DNA of 64,000 nucleotides from assembly GCF_026810505.1 (NCBI RefSeq), contig NZ_CP101750.1:7056515-7120514 (forward strand), in the 5' to 3' direction. Made by a program: the position numbers and the translations under genes. Below are positions 30,106 to 41,309 of this stretch, one piece after another. This DNA is from Streptomyces sp. Je 1-369. GTDB taxonomy: Bacteria; Actinomycetota; Actinomycetes; Streptomycetales; Streptomycetaceae. Under the pieces are notes generated by a model. The model saw nothing but the letters and a program-made list of their open reading frames with translations, did not search any database and was not told the DNA's origin. Position 1 is the stretch's first letter, and each line of letters begins with the position of its first letter.

Positions 30106-33100
30106 ATGACTGGTCCGATGGATGAGCAATGGCCCTTAACGGCAGCCCAGTCAGGGGTGTGGTTTTCCGCTTCCCTCGGGCCCGATTCCTCGGTCTACAA
30201 CGTCGGTGAGCGCGTAGAAATCCACGGGCCGATCGATACGGAAATTCTCGGTGCGGCGTACGAGGCGGCGCTCGCGGAGGCCGATGCACTGCGGCTCGCC
30301 GTGCTGGAGGGTCCGGAAGGGCCGGTTCAGATATTCGACCGTGCCGATCCGGTGGCCGTGCGGCGGCTCGAATTCGCCGGTCGCGAGGATCCGGTCGCGG
30401 CGGCCGAAGCGTGGATGGCGGCGGACGTGCACTCCGCCTTCGATCTCGAACGGGGCCCGTTGTACGCGCCGGCTCTGCTCACGGTCGGGCCGAACTTCCA
30501 TATCCTGTACAGCCGTTATCACCACGTCATCATGGATGCCTGGAGTTCCGCGCTGATCACCCGGCGTACCGCCCAGCTCTACTCGGACAGGGTGGCGGAT
30601 CGCCCCGACAGCGGCATCCCGCTCTCCCCGTTCCGTGATCTGGTGGAACGTGAGGCGTCCTATCGCGGCTCGGAAGAGGGCGAGGACGACCGCCGCTATT
30701 GGCTGAAACGGCTGCATGACGCACCCGGCCCGGTCACGCTCTCCGGCCGCCCCTACCGCGCGCCCCAGGACATTCTCCGCAGGCGGACCACGCTCGGCGC
30801 AGGCCTGTCGCAACAATTGCGTTCCGCCGCCGCCGGGCTCGGCGTCAGCCTTTCGGTATGGGCCGTGACGGCGACCGCCGCTTATGTCAGTGGTGTCACC
30901 GGAGAGAGTGTCATATCCGTCGGACTTCCCCTCTCGGGGCGCCTGGACGAGGCCGAACGCAATACCCCGGGAATGACGGTCAATGTCGTCCCGTTGCACA
31001 TCGCGGTGCGCCCGGAAATGCCTCTGAAAAAGCTTGCCAGAAAAGTCTGGGCGCAGACGACTCGCGCTTCGCGGCACAGTCGTTTCCGTATGGAGGATCT
31101 GCGCGGCGAACGTATGCGCATGACCGGGGGAGAGCTCCCCTACGGACCCGTGGTCAATGTCATGGCTTTCGACTACGACATACGCTTCGACGGTCACCCG
31201 GCAAAAGCGAGCAGCCTCTCGCAGCGTCACACCGAAGACTTCTCCTTCGCGTTCTATGAAGGCGAAGGCGCCTTCCATGCAGGCGGCGAGGGCGAGCACG
31301 GAGGTGAAGACGGCGGCCGCATCGAGCTGTACTTCGACGCGAACGACCGTATGTACAGCCGGGCGGAAATGGACGCCCACGTCGAGCGATTCCTGCTCTT
31401 CCTGGAACGCATGGCGGAAACGCCCCCGGACCGGCCCGTCGGCTCGGTCGGCCTGCTCGGCGCCGATGAGCGCGAACGTCTCCTGGACGTGTGGGGCAGC
31501 GGTCCGACGGTGGAGGTGCCGGAGGTGACGGCGCCGGCCGCGTTCGAGGCACAGGTCGCGCGGACTCCGGATGCCGCGGCACTGGTGGCGGCGGACGGCA
31601 GCACCGTGTACTCGTACGCCGAGCTGAACGCCCGGGCGAACCGTGTGGCGCGACTGCTGACGCAACACGGCGTGGGACCTGAGCAGTTGGTGGCGCTCGC
31701 GCTGCCGCGGTCACCGGAACTGATCGTGGCCGCGCTGGCTGTGCTCAAGGCGGGCGCGGCCTACCTGCCGCTGGACGTCGAGTATCCGGTGGAGCGGCTT
31801 CGCTTCATGGTCGAGGACGCCCGCCCGAGCGTGCTGCTGGTGGACTCCGCGGCCTTCCCTGCGGGGTTGACGGGTGGCTGCTCCGTCGTTTCGTTGAGCG
31901 ACCCGGCCGTCGCGGACCGCCTGGCCGGCCTGTCGGCTGCGGACCTGACGGACGCGGACCACGGGGACCACGCGGGCCACGCGGGCCACGCGGAACGGCT
32001 GGGCGTGACAGCGGCGGAGCATCCCGCGTATGTCGTCTATACGTCGGGTTCGACCGGCACCCCTAAGGGTGTGGTGGTCCAGCATGCGGGGTTGGTGAAT
32101 CTTGCTCTGGCTCAGAGCGATCGGTGGGGGATCGGTGCGGGTAGTCGTGTGTTGCAGTTCGCGTCGCCGAGTTTCGATGCTGCCGCGTCGGAGGTTTTCA
32201 CGGCTCTGTTGACGGGTGGTGCGCTGGTGGTGGCCGATGCGGATCGGCTCATGCCGGGGGAGGCGTTGACGTCCGTGCTGGTGGGGGCGGGCGTCACCCA
32301 CTGCACTCTGCCGCCGTCCGCGCTAAGCGTTTTGGATGCGGGGCGGGTGCCGGCGGGGATGACGCTGGTTGTGGCGGGTGAGGCCTGTGATCCGGGGACG
32401 GTGGGGCGCTGGTCTGTCGGGCGGCGGATGTTCAACGCGTACGGGCCGTCGGAGGCGACGGTGTGCGCGACGGTGAGTGCGCCGTTGTCGGGGGTGGTGG
32501 TGCCGTCGATCGGTGGTCCGATCGCGAACGTACGGACGTACGTGCTGGATGCGGGGTTGTCGCCGGTGCCGCCCGGGGTGCCGGGTGAGTTGTACGTGGC
32601 CGGGGCGGGTGTCGCGCGCGGCTATCTGAACCGTCCGGGGCTGACCGCGGGGCGGTTCGTCGCCGACCCCTACGGGCCCGCCGGGTCGCGTATGTACCGC
32701 ACCGGTGACCTGGCGTCCTGGGACACCGATGGCACTTTGCGCTTCCTGGGGCGCACCGATGACCAGGTCAAACTGCGCGGTTTCCGTATCGAACTCGGCG
32801 AGGTGGAGGCGGCGTTGGCGGCTTCCCCCGGTGTCCGGGCCGCTGCGGCCGTCATCCGGGAGGACCGCCCCGGTGACCGGCGCCTCGTCGGCTACGTCGT
32901 CACCGACGACACCGTCGATACCGCTATGGACGTCGACCTGGTCAAGAAGACCGTCGCCGCGCGGCTGCCCGACCACATGGTCCCCGCAGCCGTCGTCACC
33001 ATCGACGAACTCCCCCTCACACCGAGCGGCAAGGTGGACCGCAAGGCGCTGCCCGCCCCCGACTACAGCGGTACGGCGACGTCGTCGCGGGCTCCCCGCG

Positions 33101-36100
33101 ACGCGCGCGAGGAGATCCTGGTCCCGCTCTTCGCGGACGTCCTCGGTGTCGACCAAGTCGGCGTCGAGGACAACTTCTTCGACCTCGGCGGACACTCCCT
33201 GCTGGCCATGCGCCTGATCGGCCGCGTGCGCGCCGTCATGGGTGTGGACCTCGGCATCCGTGATTTGTTCGCGGCCCCGACGATCGCCGCCCTGGCCCGC
33301 ACCGTCGAGGCGGCGACGCACCAGGTCGACCGCCCGGCCCTGGCGCCCGCCACGCGCCCCGACCGCATGCCGTTGTCGTCCGCGCAGCGCAGGCTGTGGT
33401 TCCTGTACCGGATGGAGGGGCCCAGCGCGACGTACAACGTTCCGGTGGTGCTGCGACTCTCCGGCGCTCTGGACGCCGACGCGCTGCGTGCCGCGCTGCA
33501 CGATGTCGTGGCGCGGCACGAGGCGCTGCGCACGGTCTTCCCCGACGTGGACGGTCAGCCGTACCAGGACATTCGCCCGGCCGCCGAGGCACGACCGGTG
33601 GTGGACGTCGAGAAGGCCACCGAGGCGGAACTGACCGGCGCGGTGGACCGCGCGGTGCGGTACGCGTTCGACCTGGCAACGGAACTCCCGGTGCGCGCAA
33701 CCCTGTTCCACCTCACGGACACCGCCGACGAGCACGTACTGGTTCTGGTGCTGCACCACATCGCGGGCGACGGCTGGTCGATGGGCCCCCTCGCCGCTGA
33801 CCTCGGTGCGGCCTACGCCGCCCGGTGCGCGGGACGGGCACCGGCGTGGACGCCGCTGCCGGTGCAGTACGCCGACTACACCCTGTGGCAGCGCCAGGTC
33901 CTTGGGGACGAGAACGACCCGGGCAGTGTGCTGACCACCCAGCTGGACTACTGGAAGCAGGCGCTGGCCGGGCTGCCGGAACGCCTGGAACTGCCGACCG
34001 ACCATCCGTATCCGGAGCAGGCCGGATACGAGGGTGCGACCGTGCCGGTGTCCGTGGACGCCGAGGTGCACCGGGCCCTCGTCGAGCTCGCGCGGTCACG
34101 GCAGACGACCGTGTTCATGGTGCTGCAGTCCGCCCTGGCCGTGCTGCTGCACCGGCTCGGCGCGGGCACGGACATTCCCCTGGGCACGCCGGTCGCGGGC
34201 CGGGGCGAGGAGGAACTCGACGATCTGGTCGGCTTCTTCGTCAACACCCTCGTGCTCCGCACCGACCTCTCCGGCGACCCCACCTTCGCCGAACTCCTCG
34301 ACCGGGTCCGCACGAGGAACCTGAGCGCCTACTCCCACCAGGACATCCCTTTCGAGAGCCTGGTCGAGGCGCTCAACCCGACCCGCTCCCTGGCCCACCA
34401 CCCCCTCTTCCAGGTGATGCTGGCCTTCAACAACGTGCCGCGCACCACGCCGGACTTCGCCGGGGTGAAGGCCACGTCCCGGACCGTGCGCGTCCAGGCC
34501 GCACGGATGGACCTCTCCGTCAGCCTCGCCGAGCAGCACGACGCCGAGGGTGCGGCCGACGGGATCAGCGGCGTCATCTCGTACCGCACCGACCTGTTCG
34601 ACCACGGCACGGCCACCGCGATGGCCGCGCGGCTCGTCCGCGTACTGCACAGCGTCGCCACCGACGCGGAGCGGCGCGTCGGCTCGATCGAGGTGCTGTC
34701 CGGCGACGAGCGGCACCGCATCCTGGAGGAGCGGAACGACACGGTGGTGCCGGTTCCCCGCACCACCGTGCCGGAGCTCGTCCAGGCCAGGGCGCGGGCC
34801 ACACCGGACGCGACCGCCCTGATCGCCTGCGGCCCCAGCGGCTCGCCCGACGGCCCCGACCTCACGTACGGCGAACTCAACACCCGCGCCAACCGGCTGG
34901 CGCACCACCTGATCGAGCAGGGCGTCGGCCCCGAACACATCGTCGCCCTCGCCCTGCCCCGCTCGCCGGACCTGATCACGGCCATGCTCGCGGTCCTGAA
35001 GACAGGCGCCGCCTACCTGCCCGTCGACACGGCCTACCCGGCCGACCGCATCCGTTTCATGCTGGAGGACTCCCGTCCCACCCTCGTCCTGACCCGCACC
35101 ACAACCAGCGCGCTCCGGCCCGAGGACACCCGTACGGTCCTCCTCGACGACCCCACCCTCCGGAACAGGCTGGCCACCCGGCCGGGCACCGACCCGACCG
35201 ACGCCGACCGCCTGACGCCACTGGACCCCGCTCACCCCGCGTATGTCGTCTATACGTCGGGTTCGACCGGCACCCCTAAGGGTGTGGTGGTCCAGCACGC
35301 GGGGCTGGTGAACCTCGCCCTCGCTCAGAGCGATCGGTGGGGGATCGGTGCGGGTAGTCGTGTGTTGCAGTTCGCGTCGCCGAGTTTCGATGCTGCCGCG
35401 TCGGAGGTTTTCACGGCTCTGTTGACGGGTGGTGCGCTGGTGGTGGCCGATGCGGATCGGCTCATGCCGGGGGAGGCGTTGACGTCCGTGCTGGTGGGGG
35501 CGGGCGTCACCCACTGCACTCTGCCGCCGTCCGCGCTAAGCGTTTTGGATGCGGGGCGGGTGCCGGCGGGGATGACGCTGGTTGTGGCGGGTGAGGCCTG
35601 TGATCCGGGGACGGTGGGGCGTTGGTCTGTCGGGCGGCGGATGTTCAACGCGTACGGGCCGTCGGAGGCGACGGTGTGTGCGACGGTGAGTGCGCCGTTG
35701 TCGGGGGTGGTGGTGCCGTCGATCGGTGGTCCGATCGCGAACGTACGGACGTACGTGCTGGATGCGGGGTTGTCGCCGGTGCCGCCCGGGGTGCCGGGGG
35801 AGTTGTACGTGGCCGGGGCGGGTGTCGCGCGTGGCTATCTGAATCGTCCGGGGCTGACCGCGGGGCGGTTCGTCGCCGACCCCTACGGGCCCGTCGGGTC
35901 GCGTATGTACCGCACGGGTGACCTGGCGTCCTGGGACACCGATGGCACTTTGCGCTTCCTGGGGCGCACCGATGACCAGGTCAAACTGCGTGGTTTCCGT
36001 ATCGAGCTCGGCGAGGTGGAGGCGGCGTTGGCGGCTTCCCCCGGTGTCCGGGCCGCTGCGGCCGTCATCCGGGAGGACCGCCCCGGTGACCGGCGCCTCG

Positions 36101-38190
36101 TCGGCTACGTCGTCGCCGACGACACCGCGGGCACCGTCGATACCGTTATCGACGTCGACCAGGTGAAGAAGACCGTCGCCGCGCGGCTGCCCGACCACAT
36201 GGTCCCCGCAGCCGTCATCACCATCGACGAGCTGCCCCTCGCACCGAGCGGCAAGGTGGACCGCAAGGCCCTGCCCGCCCCCGACTACGCGCCCACCACC
36301 CGCACCCGAGCCCCCAGCACCCCGCAGGAGAAAGCCCTCACCGGCCTCTTCGCCGACGTCCTCGGCCTCGACGCCGACCGGGTCGGCGTCGACGACAGCT
36401 TCTTCGCCATCGGCGGCGACAGCATCAGCTCCATCGTGCTGGTCAGCCGCGCCCGCGAACACGGCCTCGACCTGTCGCCGCGTGACGTCTTCCGGCACCA
36501 AACGGCACGACAACTCGCCCATACGACAGCCAAGTTGGAGGGCGGCGGAGGCGCGCCGGACACCGACGACGGGACCGGCTCCGTACCGCTGACGCCCATC
36601 ATGCGGTGGCTCGTCGAACCCGAGCACGCCTATGAGGCGTTCTTCCAGGCGCGGCTCGTCCGGGTCCCGGCAGGTGTGGGGCGCGAGGGGATGGTCGATG
36701 TTCTGCAATCCCTCATCGACCGGCACGACCTCCTGCGGGCCCGTCTGACACGGGAGGGCGCCCAGGGCGACTGGTCGCTGGCCGTCCCTCCGGCGCGGAG
36801 CCCGGAGGCGCTCACGGCCGACGCGGCCCTGACCCGGGTGGACTGCACCGGCGCGACGGCGGCCGAGCGTGAACAGCTGCTCGCCGAACACGCCACGCTC
36901 GCGCAGGGCCGCCTGGCGCCACGCGACGGTGTGATGCTCCAGGCCGTCTGGTTCGACCAGGGCCCGCAGGAATCGGGCCGCCTGCTCCTGACGGTCCACC
37001 ACCTGGTCGTCGACGGTGTCTCCTGGCGCATCCTGCTGCCCGATCTCGCCGCGGCGGGAGCGGCCGTACTCGACGGCCGTACGCCGGAGCCGGCCGCCGT
37101 CCCCACCTCCTTCAAGCGCTGGGCGGAGCGGCTGCACGCGCTGGCGGGCGAACCGCGGACCACGGGCGCCCTGCGGTACTGGACCGAGGCCCTGTCCGGC
37201 GCCGAACCCGTCATCGGCCGTCGTCGGCCGAGTCCGGACGACGACACGGCGGCGCGGCTCGAAACGCTGCGCGTGACGGTTCCGGTGGAGTTGTCGGAGG
37301 CGCTGCTCACGCGGGTGCCGAGCACCCTGCACGCAGGTGTCGAGGACGTACTCGTGACGGCGTTCGTGCTGGCGGTCAACCAGTGGCGTGCCACACGCGA
37401 TGCGCCGGGCGAGGCATTCTTCGGCCCCGGAGGCGCATCCGGTCCTCTCGGGGGCACATCCGGTCCTCCCGGGGGCGCGTCCGGGGCGACCGGCACACCC
37501 CCGGCCTCCGGTGGCGCCTTCGGCGCGACGTCCCTGCTGGTCGATGTCGAAGGGCACGGGCGGGAGGACCTGTTCCCGGGCGCCGACACCTCGCGGACGG
37601 TGGGCTGGTTCACGGCGGTGGCACCGGTGCGGCTCGATCCGGGCCGGGTGTCCTGGGGCGAGGTCCGGCGCGGCGGACCGGCCGCCGGGCGGGTCCTGCA
37701 GCGCGTCAAGGAACAGCTTCGTGCGGCGTCGGAGCAGCGGATCGCGTACGGCCTGCTGCGCTACCTCAACCCCGAGACCGCCCCTGGACTCGCCGCGCTC
37801 CCAGGAGCGCAGGTGGCGTTCAACTACTTCGGGCGGGTCGGTCCGGGCCGTTCCCACCCCGACGGCGACTGGCAGCAAGTGGGAGGCAGCACCCCCACGG
37901 GCGGCCTCGACCCCCGGATGCGTCTGACGCACGCACTGATGGTGAACGCGGCGGCAACGGACGGCCCGTCCGGGCCGGAGCTGTCCGCGACGTGGTCGTG
38001 GCCGCGCGACGTGCTGACGCGCGGGGACGTGGAACGGCTCGGCGAGGCCTGGGTCGCGCATCTCAAGGCGCTGGCCGCGCACGCCGAAGGGCCCGACGCG
38101 GTCGGCCGTACGCCCTCGGACCTCTCCCTCGTCAACCTCAGCCAGAGCCAGATCAGCCGCCTTGAGAAGAAGTGGCGCGGCAGGCGGTGA
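30106..38190 (+). CDS. NRPS-3, starter C-A-T-C-A-T-E (initiating synthetase)
   Basis: A 2694-residue synthetase. The N-terminal C domain (about 1-450) resembles the EntF-type aryl/acyl-accepting domain (AAQSGVWF start) and its active site reads HHVIMDAWS near residue 140, with Ala replacing the Gly of HHxxxDG. It probably N-acylates the first residue from a discrete carrier protein. A1 (YTSGSTG near 645) and A2 (near 1716) have the same pocket, DASTVAAVCK, a known Tyr/beta-hydroxy-Tyr code. PCP1 has GGHSLL near 1030. C2 has HHIAGDGWS near 1217. PCP2 has GGDSIS near 2105. The E domain has [10 protein letters not shown] near 2300, EGHGR and RTVGWF. It starts at ATG 30106 behind GGGGGA. Codon 11 (30136-30138) is TTA, a classic position for bldA control. 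Confidence 0.95.
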   Translation: MTGPMDEQWPLTAAQSGVWFSASLGPDSSVYNVGERVEIHGPIDTEILGAAYEAALAEADALRLAVLEGPEGPVQIFDRADPVAVRRLEFAGREDPVAAAEAWMAADVHSAFDLERGPLYAPALLTVGPNFHILYSRYHHVIMDAWSSALITRRTAQLYSDRVADRPDSGIPLSPFRDLVEREASYRGSEEGEDDRRYWLKRLHDAPGPVTLSGRPYRAPQDILRRRTTLGAGLSQQLRSAAAGLGVSLSVWAVTATAAYVSGVTGESVISVGLPLSGRLDEAERNTPGMTVNVVPLHIAVRPEMPLKKLARKVWAQTTRASRHSRFRMEDLRGERMRMTGGELPYGPVVNVMAFDYDIRFDGHPAKASSLSQRHTEDFSFAFYEGEGAFHAGGEGEHGGEDGGRIELYFDANDRMYSRAEMDAHVERFLLFLERMAETPPDRPVGSVGLLGADERERLLDVWGSGPTVEVPEVTAPAAFEAQVARTPDAAALVAADGSTVYSYAELNARANRVARLLTQHGVGPEQLVALALPRSPELIVAALAVLKAGAAYLPLDVEYPVERLRFMVEDARPSVLLVDSAAFPAGLTGGCSVVSLSDPAVADRLAGLSAADLTDADHGDHAGHAGHAERLGVTAAEHPAYVVYTSGSTGTPKGVVVQHAGLVNLALAQSDRWGIGAGSRVLQFASPSFDAAASEVFTALLTGGALVVADADRLMPGEALTSVLVGAGVTHCTLPPSALSVLDAGRVPAGMTLVVAGEACDPGTVGRWSVGRRMFNAYGPSEATVCATVSAPLSGVVVPSIGGPIANVRTYVLDAGLSPVPPGVPGELYVAGAGVARGYLNRPGLTAGRFVADPYGPAGSRMYRTGDLASWDTDGTLRFLGRTDDQVKLRGFRIELGEVEAALAASPGVRAAAAVIREDRPGDRRLVGYVVTDDTVDTAMDVDLVKKTVAARLPDHMVPAAVVTIDELPLTPSGKVDRKALPAPDYSGTATSSRAPRDAREEILVPLFADVLGVDQVGVEDNFFDLGGHSLLAMRLIGRVRAVMGVDLGIRDLFAAPTIAALARTVEAATHQVDRPALAPATRPDRMPLSSAQRRLWFLYRMEGPSATYNVPVVLRLSGALDADALRAALHDVVARHEALRTVFPDVDGQPYQDIRPAAEARPVVDVEKATEAELTGAVDRAVRYAFDLATELPVRATLFHLTDTADEHVLVLVLHHIAGDGWSMGPLAADLGAAYAARCAGRAPAWTPLPVQYADYTLWQRQVLGDENDPGSVLTTQLDYWKQALAGLPERLELPTDHPYPEQAGYEGATVPVSVDAEVHRALVELARSRQTTVFMVLQSALAVLLHRLGAGTDIPLGTPVAGRGEEELDDLVGFFVNTLVLRTDLSGDPTFAELLDRVRTRNLSAYSHQDIPFESLVEALNPTRSLAHHPLFQVMLAFNNVPRTTPDFAGVKATSRTVRVQAARMDLSVSLAEQHDAEGAADGISGVISYRTDLFDHGTATAMAARLVRVLHSVATDAERRVGSIEVLSGDERHRILEERNDTVVPVPRTTVPELVQARARATPDATALIACGPSGSPDGPDLTYGELNTRANRLAHHLIEQGVGPEHIVALALPRSPDLITAMLAVLKTGAAYLPVDTAYPADRIRFMLEDSRPTLVLTRTTTSALRPEDTRTVLLDDPTLRNRLATRPGTDPTDADRLTPLDPAHPAYVVYTSGSTGTPKGVVVQHAGLVNLALAQSDRWGIGAGSRVLQFASPSFDAAASEVFTALLTGGALVVADADRLMPGEALTSVLVGAGVTHCTLPPSALSVLDAGRVPAGMTLVVAGEACDPGTVGRWSVGRRMFNAYGPSEATVCATVSAPLSGVVVPSIGGPIANVRTYVLDAGLSPVPPGVPGELYVAGAGVARGYLNRPGLTAGRFVADPYGPVGSRMYRTGDLASWDTDGTLRFLGRTDDQVKLRGFRIELGEVEAALAASPGVRAAAAVIREDRPGDRRLVGYVVADDTAGTVDTVIDVDQVKKTVAARLPDHMVPAAVITIDELPLAPSGKVDRKALPAPDYAPTTRTRAPSTPQEKALTGLFADVLGLDADRVGVDDSFFAIGGDSISSIVLVSRAREHGLDLSPRDVFRHQTARQLAHTTAKLEGGGGAPDTDDGTGSVPLTPIMRWLVEPEHAYEAFFQARLVRVPAGVGREGMVDVLQSLIDRHDLLRARLTREGAQGDWSLAVPPARSPEALTADAALTRVDCTGATAAEREQLLAEHATLAQGRLAPRDGVMLQAVWFDQGPQESGRLLLTVHHLVVDGVSWRILLPDLAAAGAAVLDGRTPEPAAVPTSFKRWAERLHALAGEPRTTGALRYWTEALSGAEPVIGRRRPSPDDDTAARLETLRVTVPVELSEALLTRVPSTLHAGVEDVLVTAFVLAVNQWRATRDAPGEAFFGPGGASGPLGGTSGPPGGASGATGTPPASGGAFGATSLLVDVEGHGREDLFPGADTSRTVGWFTAVAPVRLDPGRVSWGEVRRGGPAAGRVLQRVKEQLRAASEQRIAYGLLRYLNPETAPGLAALPGAQVAFNYFGRVGPGRSHPDGDWQQVGGSTPTGGLDPRMRLTHALMVNAAATDGPSGPELSATWSWPRDVLTRGDVERLGEAWVAHLKALAAHAEGPDAVGRTPSDLSLVNLSQSQISRLEKKWRGRR
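32026..32910 (+). repeat. Adenylation-core duplication, copy 1 (NRPS-3 module 1)
   Basis: This stretch of about 885 bases is nearly identical to 35239-36123 at a constant offset of 3213 bases and covers the A3-A8 core including the whole specificity pocket. Inside it, codons use G/T third positions (GCG GGG TTG, GTT TTG GAT) far more than flanking DNA, so the segment looks imported or homogenised. Confidence 0.9.
35239..36123 (+). repeat. Adenylation-core duplication, copy 2 (NRPS-3 module 2)
   Basis: Partner of 32026-32910, with only scattered differences, mostly near the left edge. Both copies give the pocket DASTVAAVCK. Confidence 0.9.
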
Positions 38191-38250
38191 CGCCGCGCGC
38201 GTCGACGCCACCGCCCCGTTCGACCATGTGAGTTGGAGTGTGATGTTGCA

Positions 38251-38505
38251 GTGACTGCCGTCTACGAGGACGCAGCCGTCCGATCCCGTGTGCTCGACTT
38301 CCTGTCGCGGTACGTGGACGACCCCGCCGAACTGGAGGGCATCCAGCTGATCACCGGCGGAGTGCTCAGCTCGCTGGCGACCGTCGCGCTCGTCAGCCAC
38401 CTCGAGAAGGAGTTCGGCATCGGCATCGATGACGACGACCTGGAGATCGAGAACTTCGACACACTGGACAGCATCGTGCGGTTCGTGCAGGGGAAACAGG
38501 CATGA
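38251..38505 (+). CDS. Discrete acyl carrier protein (methoxymalonyl/hydroxymalonyl-ACP type)
   Basis: An 84-residue carrier protein. The phosphopantetheine site is LSSL, serine 41, instead of DSL; the substitution and the following LVSHLEKEFGIGI...DDDLEIENFDTLDSIVRFV-like helix match the FkbJ/ZmaD/OzmJ class that carries glycerate-derived C3 units. GTG 38251 is used because GGAG lies 12 bases upstream and it gives the normal ACP length; TTG 38233 would add six residues. It is followed by a 4-base ATGA overlap with the dehydrogenase gene. It probably holds the glyceryl unit loaded by the FkbH homologue and presents the finished acyl group to the starter C domain of NRPS-3. Confidence 0.85.
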   Translation: MTAVYEDAAVRSRVLDFLSRYVDDPAELEGIQLITGGVLSSLATVALVSHLEKEFGIGIDDDDLEIENFDTLDSIVRFVQGKQA

Positions 38506-39671
38506 GCGGGCCGCCGACGGCCGCGGGCGAGCTGGGGCGCCTGCTGCTGCCGCTGGCCGACGAGATCGAGGCGGCGAAGACGGTGCCCGCGCACGTCGTC
38601 GAGGCGATCGCCCGGTCCGGCGCGCTGGCCGCGATGGTGCCCGCGGAGTACGGGGGACGCCCGGTCGGCCACCTTGAGTACGGCGAGCTGAACCGGGCGG
38701 TGGCCCACACGTCGGCGTCGCTGCAGAGCCTGCTCACCGTGCACGGAATGGTGTGCGCGAGCCTGAGCCGCTGGGGGTCGGAGACCGTCAGGCAGCGGCT
38801 GCTGCCGCGCCTCGCCTCCGGCGAACTGATCGGCGCGTTCGGCCTCACGGAGGACGGCGCGGGCAGCGACGCGCAGGCGGTCGGGACGACGGCGACACCG
38901 GAGGAGGCCGGTGCCGCGGAAACCATGTGGCGTCTCGACGGCACGAAGCGCTGGCTGTCCTTCGGACAGCTCGCCCACTGCTTCCTCGTCTTCGCCAAGC
39001 ACGGCGACCGCAGCGTGGCCTTCCTCGTCCAGCGGGACGACCCGGGCGTCACGGTGGTCCCCAGCCGGCCCACCAGCGGCTTCCGCAGCGCCATGCTCGC
39101 CGACCTGCACCTGGAGGGCTGCCGCGTCCCCGCCGACCGCATGGTGGGCCGCCCCGGCTTCGGCGTGTCCCAAGTGGCGGGCAGCGCCCTGTCGTTGGGG
39201 CGGCTCTGTGTCGCGTACGGCTCACTCGGCCTCGCCGAGGCGTGCTGCGACGCGATCCTCGCCCACACCAGCAGCCGCAAGCAGTTCGGCGGGCGGCTGA
39301 TCGACCTGCAGCTCGTCCGCGGCCTGATCAGCGACGCCGTCCTCGACACCGAGGCGGCACGGCTCCTGTGCGAGCAGGCGGCACGGGCCATGGACACCCA
39401 GGACGACTGGCTGATCCAGCACGTGCTCACCGCCAAACTCGCGGCGTCCCGCGCCGCGGACCGGGCGTCGGCCGCCGCCGCCCAACTGCACGGCGCCGCG
39501 GGCATGGTGGAGGGCGGCCCCGTGGACCGCTGGGTGCGGGACGCGCGCGTGATGCAGATCATCGAAGGCAGCACGCAGCTGCTGCAAGACCTACTCGCCG
39601 AGGAGAGCCTGCAACGCTTCCGGGTACGCAGGCGCCACCCGCACCATCCGTTCGAAGCAAGCAGGAGCTGA
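38502..39671 (+). CDS. Acyl-CoA dehydrogenase family flavoprotein (FkbI/ZmaE-like, acts on acyl-ACP)
   Basis: A 389-residue acyl-CoA dehydrogenase: an alpha-helical N-terminal domain, a central beta domain with FGLTEDGAGSD (flavin-binding strand), a C-terminal helical domain with RKQFGG and the Glu base in QIIEGSTQ near residue 355. In methoxymalonyl-, hydroxymalonyl- and aminomalonyl-ACP pathways such enzymes oxidise glyceryl- or seryl-ACP. It is coupled by ATGA overlap to the ACP and sits one base before fkbH, so oxidation of glyceryl-ACP is the likely reaction. The partner 3-hydroxyacyl dehydrogenase (FkbK) and O-methyltransferase (FkbG) of the methoxymalonyl pathway are absent nearby, so the product should differ from methoxymalonyl-ACP. 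Confidence 0.88.
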   Translation: MSGPPTAAGELGRLLLPLADEIEAAKTVPAHVVEAIARSGALAAMVPAEYGGRPVGHLEYGELNRAVAHTSASLQSLLTVHGMVCASLSRWGSETVRQRLLPRLASGELIGAFGLTEDGAGSDAQAVGTTATPEEAGAAETMWRLDGTKRWLSFGQLAHCFLVFAKHGDRSVAFLVQRDDPGVTVVPSRPTSGFRSAMLADLHLEGCRVPADRMVGRPGFGVSQVAGSALSLGRLCVAYGSLGLAEACCDAILAHTSSRKQFGGRLIDLQLVRGLISDAVLDTEAARLLCEQAARAMDTQDDWLIQHVLTAKLAASRAADRASAAAAQLHGAAGMVEGGPVDRWVRDARVMQIIEGSTQLLQDLLAEESLQRFRVRRRHPHHPFEASRS

Positions 39672-39672
39672 C

Positions 39673-40725
39673 ATGCCGAGTGAGCTGGTCAAGTGTGTCG
39701 TCTGGGACCTCGATGACACCGTGTGGGAGGGCATACTCTCCGAAGGCCCCGGGGTGAAGCTGCGCCCCGGTGTCCGTGAACTGATCGAGACGCTCGACGA
39801 GCGCGGCATCCTGCAGTCGATCGCCAGCAAGAACGACGAGAAGGCCGCACTCGACGAACTCGAACGGCTGGGCATCCGCCAGTACTTCCTCGTCCCGCAC
39901 GTCTCGTGGCAGCCGAAGTCGGCGCTCGTCCAGAGCATCGCGGAGCGGCTCAACATCGGCGTCGACACCCTGATGTTCGTGGACGACTCCGCCTTCGAGC
40001 GGGCGGAGGTCGAGTTCGTACACCCGCAGGTGCGGTGCGTGGACTCCGTGGACACCCCGGACCTGCTCGACCGCCCGGAGCTGACCCGGCCCGTGACCGA
40101 GGACGGGCGCGCCCGCCGCACGCTGTATCTGCAGGCGGAGGAGCGCACCGCCTACGAGCAGTCGTTCGCGGGACCGCAGGTCGAGTTCCTCAGGTCGCTG
40201 GACATGCGGCTCACCGTCGCGGTGGCCACCCCCGAGGACCTGGAACGCGCCGCCGAACTCACCGAGCGCACCCACCAGCTCAACACGACCGGCCTGACCT
40301 TCTCCAAGGCGGAGCTGCGCGAACTGATGGCGCGGCCCGACCAGACGCTCCTGGTCGCGCGGCTCACGGACCGCTTCGGCACGTACGGCACCATCGGTCT
40401 CACCCTCGTCGGCAGGACCGCGGAGGAGTGGCGGATCCGCCTGTTCCTGATGTCCTGCCGCGTGATGGGCCGCAACGTCGGGGGCGCCATCCTGCGCTAC
40501 CTGGCACAGACGGCGGAAGCCGAACAGGTGCGCCTGACGGCGGACTTCAGGCCCACGGACGTCAACAAGGCGATGTACACGGTCTACCGCCTGGCGGGCT
40601 TCAAGAAGACCGCCGTCGACAGCCCCGTGCGGGTGCTGGAGATGGCCCCCGGCCTTCCGCACACCTACCCCGACTACCTCGCCCTGTCACTGCCCGATGA
40701 GAACGCGTTGAGGAGTGCGCCGTGA
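39673..40725 (+). CDS. FkbH-like HAD protein (glyceryl-ACP loading phosphatase/transferase)
   Basis: A 350-residue FkbH-family protein. The N-terminal HAD domain has motif I WDLDDTVW (nucleophile Asp12, Asp14), a conserved SKNDE and the late VDDSAFER motif; the C-terminal GNAT-like half carries the acyl-transfer surface. Family knowledge: FkbH, OzmB and RkD take 1,3-bisphosphoglycerate, remove phosphate and load D-glyceryl onto a discrete ACP. ATG 39673 is behind AGGAG with 6-base spacing, one base after the dehydrogenase stop. Its stop overlaps the next gene's GTG by 4 bases. This gene fixes the chemistry of the cassette as glycerate-based. Confidence 0.92.
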   Translation: MPSELVKCVVWDLDDTVWEGILSEGPGVKLRPGVRELIETLDERGILQSIASKNDEKAALDELERLGIRQYFLVPHVSWQPKSALVQSIAERLNIGVDTLMFVDDSAFERAEVEFVHPQVRCVDSVDTPDLLDRPELTRPVTEDGRARRTLYLQAEERTAYEQSFAGPQVEFLRSLDMRLTVAVATPEDLERAAELTERTHQLNTTGLTFSKAELRELMARPDQTLLVARLTDRFGTYGTIGLTLVGRTAEEWRIRLFLMSCRVMGRNVGGAILRYLAQTAEAEQVRLTADFRPTDVNKAMYTVYRLAGFKKTAVDSPVRVLEMAPGLPHTYPDYLALSLPDENALRSAP

Positions 40726-41309
40726 CCCTGCTGATCACGTGGCCGGATTCCGGCCCCGACACCGTCGTACACCGAATCGTCGACCCCGCCGAGATCGCCG
40801 CCGCACTGGCACCCGCGGGCGTGCGCTACGAACAGTGGGCACTCCGCGCCGGCCTCCCCGAGGACCCGGACCCCGAAACGGTCCTGAGTGCCTACCGGGA
40901 CGACGTGGACGGCCTTGCCGCCGCCGAGGGCTTCACCACCATCGACGTCGTGGGGCTGCGTCCGCGGAAGGAACTGGGGTGGCGGCTGACCGCCAAGGCC
41001 GAGCGGAAGAAGTTCCTCAGCGAGCACACCCACGACGACGACGATGAGGTGCGCTTCTTCGTCGCGGGCGCCGGAGCCTTCTACCTGCACGTCGACGGTG
41101 CGGTGCATGGCGTGCTGTGCGAGGCGGGGGACCTGTTGGGGGTGCCGCGGGGGACCAGGCACTGGTTCGACATGGGGGCGACACCGTCGTACACCGTCAT
41201 TCGCTTCTTCCACGACGAGGACGGGTGGATCGGCAACTTCACCGGCAGCGACATCGCCTCGAAGTTCCCCGACTTCGACGGAATGGTGGCGGCACGCAAG
41301 GATAAATGA
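40722..41309 (+). CDS. Acireductone dioxygenase (ARD/MtnD) homologue in the starter-unit operon
   Basis: A 195-residue cupin closely resembling bacterial acireductone dioxygenase: H102-T-H104 at the first metal motif, [23 protein letters not shown] with H147, then the conserved GNFTGSDIA stretch. Normal ARDs split the methionine-salvage acireductone with O2 to formate plus a 2-oxo acid (Fe form). No other salvage gene is nearby, and the start is GTGA-coupled to fkbH with GGAG 7 bases upstream, so it should act in the ACP pathway. Oddity: the canonical HxHxxxE spacing carries one extra Asp (H-T-H-D-D-D-D-E), so Asp108 occupies the usual Glu spacing and Glu109 is shifted by one. A borrowed housekeeping mtnD is the alternative. 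Confidence 0.9.
   Translation: MTLLITWPDSGPDTVVHRIVDPAEIAAALAPAGVRYEQWALRAGLPEDPDPETVLSAYRDDVDGLAAAEGFTTIDVVGLRPRKELGWRLTAKAERKKFLSEHTHDDDDEVRFFVAGAGAFYLHVDGAVHGVLCEAGDLLGVPRGTRHWFDMGATPSYTVIRFFHDEDGWIGNFTGSDIASKFPDFDGMVAARKDK

Noticed and set aside
32026..36123. The duplicated adenylation segments as an insertion sequence or transposon
   Set aside because: Both copies stay in frame within complete adenylation domains and have no terminal inverted repeats or transposase.
38251..40725. Methoxymalonyl-ACP extender pathway
   Set aside because: The FkbG methyltransferase and FkbK dehydrogenase are missing and there is no polyketide synthase module in the window to use such an extender.
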